From contig CM042181.1 of assembly GCA_023376005.1 (NCBI GenBank), positions 19,842,769-19,906,768 of the forward strand: a stretch of DNA of 64,000 nucleotides, read 5' to 3'. Origin of the DNA: Doryteuthis pealeii. Its lineage: Eukaryota > Mollusca > Cephalopoda > Myopsida > Loliginidae. Shown here one piece after another: positions 58,441-64,000 of the stretch. The position numbers and the translations under genes were made by a program. The number at the start of each line of letters is the position of its first letter. The stretch's first letter is position 1. The notes under the pieces were generated by a model. That model was not told where the DNA came from and made no database searches. It was given only the letters and a program-made list of their open reading frames with translations.

Positions 58441-59423
58441 ATAGGTCCCAACTAAAGCCATTTAACTCCTACCTTGTAACATATTCTGTGTAATTCATTT
58501 CTAAGAAACTATTGAAATGTATTTACAGTTAGTTTGAAATGGTGAGGGAAGAAAAAAGAAAAACACTGTGACGCATGGATATGATTTTATTGCGTTCTTT
58601 TAGATTTTTGTGCATTAGGGACCTATCAGCATCTTTGCTCATCTGGGTAATTTCAATGGTGCGTCACCAGAACATTCTGTTTATCATGAGTCATTTCATG
58701 TATGTATGTATGTATGTACCCAATATCTCTGAGAAGGATGTGACACAAGGTAAAATTGTAAGTAGCATACTGCTAGTTTGAATTCAGTTTTCCTTCTCCT
58801 ACACTGGTGGCCTTACCAAGGCTAAAACAACCCAGTCTGCCCTACTATTTACCTATAGTTGTGAGGAGAAGAAATAGAAAAAAAGGAATAATGATATATT
58901 TAACCAAACCTTCCACTATGTGACACAGGGACAAGTGATGCAGTTTTGAATTCAGAGTTTTCCTTCTCCTAGACTGGTTGCTTTGCCAAGTCTAAAGAAC
59001 CCATTCTGCCCTACTGTTTGCACATAGTCAGTTTGATTAATTTTTTTAATGGCATATCAACTCCTTATGGGTTATTTAATGCCAAAATTTGATTAATTTA
59101 TAAATGTTAGATTATAATCAAGGTTCCATTGCAATCGTTTATTTTAATTTGAATTTTTCATTTCTTAATATCATTGTTATTTTGTTATTGTTAATTTTAT
59201 CATTATTAGTATTTTCTCTCTCTTTTCCTTTTTATTTTTATTTTTATTTTTATTGTATTTTTCTAATTTTTCTAGTAATAATAACAAAAAAAGGATATTA
59301 AAAAGAAAAATTTAAAACAAACAAAAAAAAAAAAGAAAAGAAAGAAAAAAGGGGAATAATACTAATAATGATAAAATTAACATAATGGAGATTCACTTCC
59401 GGTTTTTGTCTGTAACAAAAATT
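58441..59423. other. Segment absent from copy 1, with two SINE-tail-like units
   Basis: 58738-58860 and 58915-59030 contain ttttccttctcctagactgg and ctgccctact blocks like the SINE 3' half. The middle is an AT-rich stretch with (tttta)n and poly-A. 59384-59420 carries an ataatggagattcacttccg fragment like a Helitron 5' end. Copy 1 has only the fused edges (14411-14470), so one copy has a deletion or the other an insertion of about 1 kb. No gene seen. Confidence 0.6.
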
Positions 59424-59690
59424 ACGTCACTGACACAGACACAATAAGCAAAGTTTTTTTTTACCCAGACACAATAAGCAAAAATTCTCCCATTTTGATA
59501 CTGACATAATAATCAAAGATTTTCATTGTTTTACCCGGACATAATAAGCAAAAGGTGTCCCATTTTGACTCAGACACAATAAGCAAAGACTGTTTTTTAT
59601 TCAGACCCATAACCAAAATCCGTCCCATTTTGATCCAGACAAAATAAGCAAAGATTATCTGTATTTGACCCAAACAACCTTGAAATCAAA
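59424..59690. repeat. Remnant of the 61-bp array, copy 3
   Basis: About four units (cagacacaataagcaaag ... cccattttgac) against about twelve in copy 1. The last, diverged units adjoining exon B are shared by both. Confidence 0.85.
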
Positions 59691-59935
59691 AACTTCACCT
59701 CATCTTCATCCTGTATTTATTCCTTCCAAATTGAAATCTATCGACACACAGAAAAGTGAATTGTGGATATATTTTCTCATTTTTTTTAGACACCATGATG
59801 AATCTCAACTGAAAACCATTTGTATTTATTAACTATTAACACCTTAAACAATTAATGTGTTAATAATCATATTAACTTACAGTAACAACATGCAAGTTTA
59901 TTTATTTATACAATTTTTTTTCTCTCTCTTTCCAG

Positions 59936-60094
59936 GGTTTATCCATCTGTCACATCTATGTCGGTCACCAGATTTATATCCATCCGATACATGTTAGTGT
60001 GATATTACTCACGCTAGTCACTTGTATATGTTTTACACTTTTCTTAAACACTATGTGGCCATCGGAATGGACAGTGGTCAAGCTATCATTCCAG
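59936..60094 (+). CDS. GDE-family phosphodiesterase, internal exon B, intact version
   Basis: This is a 159-bp exon (53 codons), phase 0 at both ends, between tctctctttccag and gtaagttaat. It encodes GLSICHIYVGHQIYIHPIHV, a transmembrane stretch SVILLTLVTCICFTLFLN, and TMWPSEWTVVKLSFQ. The order helix, G.Q...H, helix, .EW...LSLQ is that of the membrane region of GDPD2/4/5 proteins. The following exon C is beyond the window end in this copy. One base more than copy 1 keeps the frame open, so this is the reference version of the exon. Confidence 0.8.
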
Positions 60095-60694
60095 GTAAGT
60101 TAATTACAATTTATTTTCTGTGGGTATCTTAATGTTATCTAGGTTAGAGATACGGTCTCATCCCCCCCATCTATGAGACGCCGTAGCACCTATGTAGCAG
60201 TTCCCTGGTAATATTTTCTGGTGATGTATAGATGACACAAAGACGACTGATGTTGAACGTAGAATATTTTATTTACTTCCAAACACCGTGAAATACTGAA
60301 ATAAAATGGGGTATAAAACAATTACTAATTTACAAAAGGGGTCTTTAACAAATGCCAGCAACTTCACGGGAAAATTGGAAAGAAACATACCTGTGCGCCG
60401 TTACCAGTACCAAGAACTAACTAAAGACTAAAATTCTAATTTTAGGACGATATTATCCACACAACCTTTTTGCTGCATCAGCCAGGCGGAAGTCCCTATT
60501 TTGCCCTAAGGATACCTGTTGAATATTCCCACAATGCAATTCAGGCCCTGTGGGTCCACTTGATTATCAGACCCTAACAGAGTTGCTTCCCTTACACTGT
60601 CCAAATTTAAGGGAATATTTTGAGGGTAGAAAATAAATATATTTAACATTAGGCGCACTCAAAGGCGACAGCTACAACCTATATATATATATAC
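60095..60694. other. Unassigned stretch after exon B, copy 3
   Basis: Matches 15724-16320 closely, including catcccccccatctatgaga and gcctggcggaagtcccta-like blocks. No gene seen. Confidence 0.45.
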
Positions 60695-60975
60695 CAACCC
60701 CTCCGCACAAGCAGGATGCGACACAAGGTCAATTTCTTAAGCGGGGTTTAACAGGTTTGAATTTAGAGTTTTCCTTCTCCTAGACTGGTTACCTAGCCAG
60801 GGTTAAAGAGTCCAGTCTGCCCTGCTATTTACCCATAGCTGGAGGGAGAATTGGATTCATACCTTTCCCAAGGGTATTAGCACCATGTGAAATGCCAACA
60901 GCTTCGTCCAGGAATTGAACTCGCGTTGACGAGTCCATTTCCTACGACTCTAACCATTAGACCAAGCACCTCCAT
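60695..60975 (-). mobile_element. tRNA-derived SINE, copy 3
   Basis: Counterpart of 16322-16598 with a longer 3' end (ccaacccctccgcacaagca, as in 1993-2285) before the (ta)n, so it is slightly more complete than copy 1. Confidence 0.85.
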
Positions 60976-60979
60976 GTGC

Positions 60980-61365
60980 GCCCTAGCACCTATATGATTG
61001 CCCCAACCCTATTGCCCTTATGGCAACCTCCAACCCCTTTTTATCATATGAGTGCTAGAAGGCAGTGACTGAGGGTCTACATATCCTGGGAATGATGTTA
61101 TACTCTATCTGATGGTGAGGTTCCAGTTTTGGAGGTTTGGGGAATGTGGAGCACCCCTTCATCACCATTGCTCCCTGGTCCACTCTGACCCGGAGTGGTA
61201 GTACCTGTTAGGGTCCCATCTATGGGTTGAATAGAAAAACATGAGTTGATAAACAAAATTGTATTATGCATTAAGAATTGATTTATTTCAAAACTTTATC
61301 GGCATTAAATGACCCACTGAGGTTGATATACCGTAAAACCAAACCAAACCAAACCAAACCTATTT
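60980..61365 (+). mobile_element. acggcat-family element, copy 3
   Basis: Counterpart of 16600-16975, ending ccgtaaaaccaaaccaaacc. It retains ctctgacccggagtggta where copy 1 reads ctctgtccggag. Confidence 0.65.
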
Positions 61366-61604
61366 TTACATCGCCTGGAGGGCGTTTTTTTATTCTGTAC
61401 TAGTATAGGTAATAATATCTGAATTGATGCTTAGTAATGATTCTGAAATGACGAATTGTTTATCTTCTCGGACCAATCAAATAGTTTCTAGTTTCACTCG
61501 TTCACAGACCCCCCCCCCCCTGACTGTATGCACCAAATTTTCACTCTTTTATAATTCCAAGAAGAAATGTTAAGTGACAGTCTGGCATTATCTAATTATT
61601 TGAA

Positions 61605-63240
61605 TTCTGACTTTGCAGTGAAGAGATCTCCGAAGCATATCGAATTTGGCAATTTTCCTCTGTATTCTTTCCAAGTGTCTGTCTCTCGTATCCTGGTTGT
61701 AAAACAAGTTTGACATCGATAGGACAAGAGGTTAGGTGGAATTATCCAAGAGTCTCTCTTTTGTTTTTGTCGAGTTTTGAATGCAAAAGATATTAAACCA
61801 ATTGAAATTCATCCACAATTAATGCAAATGTATGGTGAGTCATGCATGGAGGTCAAAAATTTCCACAAGTGGTGTAAGTAAAGTAAAGTCGTCGGGGCGG
61901 CCTAATGTCAGTATCAGCCAATCAGCAAGGGAGTCTAGCGCCACACCTACCATCAGCTCCTTACTTTATCGCACAGATCCCTGTGCTACTCATACACTGA
62001 GTTGGTGAGGACCGGGATCGAACTAGGAACCTTATGGTTTCTAGCCGAACGCTCTACCAACTGAGCTAACCCGGCCCCTTATGGTGGACAGCTGGTATGA
62101 CATAGGGATACAAAAATTACTACGGAACTGAATTCTGATTTTACATTGAAGAGATCTCCGAAGCATATCGAATTTGGCAATTTTTCTCTGTATTCTTTCC
62201 AAGTGTCTGTCTCTCGTATCCTGGTTGTAAAACAAGTATGACATCGATAGGACAAGAGGTTAGGTGGAATTATACAAGAGTCTCGCTTTTGTTTTTGTCG
62301 AGTTTTGCATGCAAAAGGATTGATTGAAATTGAAATTCATCAACAATTAATGCAAGTGTATGGTGAGTCATGAATGGATGTCAGAAACGTCCACAAACAG
62401 TGTATGTAGTTAGCAATGATGACAAGGTTCAAAGCTTCTTCAACAACATGGTGGCCAGCTGGTAGGACATAGGGATACAAAAATTGCTACGGAACTGAAT
62501 TCTGAGTTTGCAGTGAAGAAATCTCCAAAGAATATTGAATTTACCAATTTTCCTCTGTATTCTTTCCAAGCGTCTGTCTCTTGTATTCTGGTCGTAAAAC
62601 AAGTTTGGTATTAGCAGAACAAAAGGTTAGATGAAATTATCCGAGAGTCTTTCTTTTGTTTTTGTTGTATTTGGAATGCAAAAGACATTAAACCAAATGA
62701 AATTCAACAAAAATTAACTGAAGTGTATGGTGAGTTGTGCATGGATGTCAAAAACGGCCAGAAAGCAGTGTATGTAGTTTGCAATGATGACAAGGTTCAA
62801 TGCTTTCTTAATGATATGGTGGCAAGCTGCTTTGACATAGGGATATAAAGTTGCTACGAAATTAAATTCTGAAGCACAAAGCATTAAACTGATTGAAGTT
62901 CATCAACAATTAATGCAAGTGTATGGTGAGTTGTGCATGGATGGCAAAAATTTCCACAAGTGGTGTAGGTAGTTTGCAATTATGACAAGGTTCAACACTT
63001 CCTTAATGACATGGTGGCCAGCTGGTATGACATAAAGATACAAAAAATTGTTATGGAACTGAATTCTGAGTTTGCAGTGAAGAAATCTCCAAGGCATATC
63101 AACTTTAGCAATTTTCCTCTGAATTCTTTCCAAGCGTCTGTCTCTTGTATTCTGGTTGTAAAACAAGTTTGGTATTAGCAGGACAAGAGGTTAGATGGAA
63201 TTATTCAAGAGTCTCTCTTTTGTTTTTGTTGAAGTGAATT
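61605..63240 (+). repeat. Mariner-derived tandem repeats, copy 3
   Basis: Counterpart of 17225-19350 but about 480 bases shorter. Frames such as QQKLTEVYGELCMDVKNG and AVYVVCNDDKVQCFLND are again visible between stops. The unit arrangement differs from copy 1 from about 62580 on. Confidence 0.6.
61876..62080 (-). mobile_element. Second-family tRNA SINE, copy 3
   Basis: Counterpart of 17520-17715 at the same insertion point (after ccacaagtggtgtaagtaaag), so the insertion predates the split of copies 1 and 3. A and B boxes are intact. Confidence 0.85.
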
Positions 63241-63334
63241 CAGGAACCCGTGATGATTATCAACTCAAATTGACAATGTGCTAATTTGGCCAAACATTTG
63301 GTTAACAAGAAAAGATGAAAAATTTCTAGGGGCG

Positions 63335-63600
63335 GACTTGACCATCTGGACCCCCCCCCCCATCTAAATTTTAAAAAATTTTTTTTTTTTTCCTTCAATG
63401 GATTATTATCGATTACACACCGACGATATGGGGGATCGATTTACTATAAACTTATATGAGGAAATGAGCACCCATGAAAACTCAAAAAATAAAGAACTTT
63501 TAAGAATTTTTTTTTACAATCTGATAGATTGGTGTGTAATCGATATTAATCCATTGAAGGAAAAAAAAAATTTAGATGGGGGGGGGTCCAGATCTTGAGG
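63335..63600. mobile_element. C/G-run MITE, copy 3
   Basis: Counterpart of 19440-19712, with ctggaccccccccc / gggggggtccag ends and different homopolymer lengths. Confidence 0.8.
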
Positions 63601-63609
63601 TCTTTCTAG

Positions 63610-64000
63610 GTATTTACTCCCTCATGACTAGGATGTGACACAAGGTCAATTTTTAAGTGGAGTACAGCTGGTTTGACGTCAAAGTTTTCTTTCTTCTAAA
63701 ATGGTTGCCTAACCAAGACTAAGGAACTTCCCTACTATTAACAAGAGAAAGTATATAATTACCTAACCCCTTCCCCATGACTAGGATGTGACACAAGGTC
63801 AATTTTTAAGTGGAGTACAGCTGGTTTGTATTTAGAGTTTTCCTTCTCATATCAAGATTTAAGAACCTATTCTTCCCTACTATTAACAAAAGGTAGTATG
63901 TATTTATTCAATCCCTCTCCTACGAGTAGGATGTGACACAAGGTCAATTTTTAAGTGGGGCTTGAATTCAGAGATTTCCTTCTCCAAAATTGGTTACCAT
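63610..64000 (-). repeat. SINE-derived tandem array, copy 3, cut by window end
   Basis: First units of the array matched by 19735-20100 (ggatgtgacacaaggtcaat, cttccctactattaacaa). Continues past the window. Confidence 0.85.

Noticed and set aside
1..64000. A defence system, biosynthetic cluster or virus
   Set aside because: No clustered unrelated coding frames, no capsid, polymerase or nuclease domains other than LINE and mariner remains.

Overview
This is AT-rich, gene-poor eukaryotic DNA from an invertebrate animal. The evidence is spliceosomal exons with polypyrimidine/AG acceptors and GTAAGT donors, tRNA-derived SINEs, LINE 3' ends, Helitrons, mariner-like remains and many long tandem arrays. 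The repeat mix would suit a mollusc or another lophotrochozoan, but that is a guess. There are no prokaryotic genes, rRNA genes or CRISPR arrays.

The only host gene I can support is a membrane glycerophosphodiester phosphodiesterase of the GDE (GDPD2/4/5) type. Three consecutive plus-strand exons (5949-6045, 15566-15723, 22953-23046) have compatible phases and encode part of its N-terminal transmembrane region. The catalytic GP-PDE domain is not in the window. The introns (about 9.5 and 7.2 kb) are almost wholly repeats.

The large-scale layout is abnormal. Bases 1-5750 occur once. Copy 1 (about 5750-25860) is forward. From 26170 the sequence runs forward to a fold near 27095 and then returns as the reverse complement of copy 1 as far as about 48872 (copy 2). 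Copy 3 (48873-64000) is forward again and matches copy 1 from about 7298 to about 20720. Copy 2 carries frequent single-base indels while copies 1 and 3 are clean. The only N (26169) sits at its left edge. The 300 bases before that N (25868-26168) duplicate 6994-7297, which is exactly the sequence that should precede copy 3. I infer that 26170-48872 is an unpolished fold-back long read used as gap fill, and that copies 1 and 3 are two haplotypes or paralogues placed end to end. Copy 2 should not be counted as extra gene copies.

Region by region in copy 1: satellites and SINEs (1-5700); GDE exon and LINE 3' fragments (5900-8600); a 47-bp satellite (9430-10400); a 127-bp satellite carrying a hammerhead-ribozyme-like motif (10480-10760); a nest of SINEs, a hairpin element and a Helitron between TA runs (10800-12565); 480-bp and 61-bp arrays (13080-15290); second exon (15566); SINE and composite element (16320-16975); mariner-derived tandem repeats (17225-19350); a TIR element (19440-19710); a tandem array derived from a SINE 3' half (19735-20835); a composite element and second Helitron (20895-22550); third exon (22953); 43-bp and 89-bp satellites (23105-24325); a near-perfect 240-bp hairpin (24641-24885) and a further SINE (25203-25595). 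Copy 3 repeats this order, with different copy numbers in several arrays.
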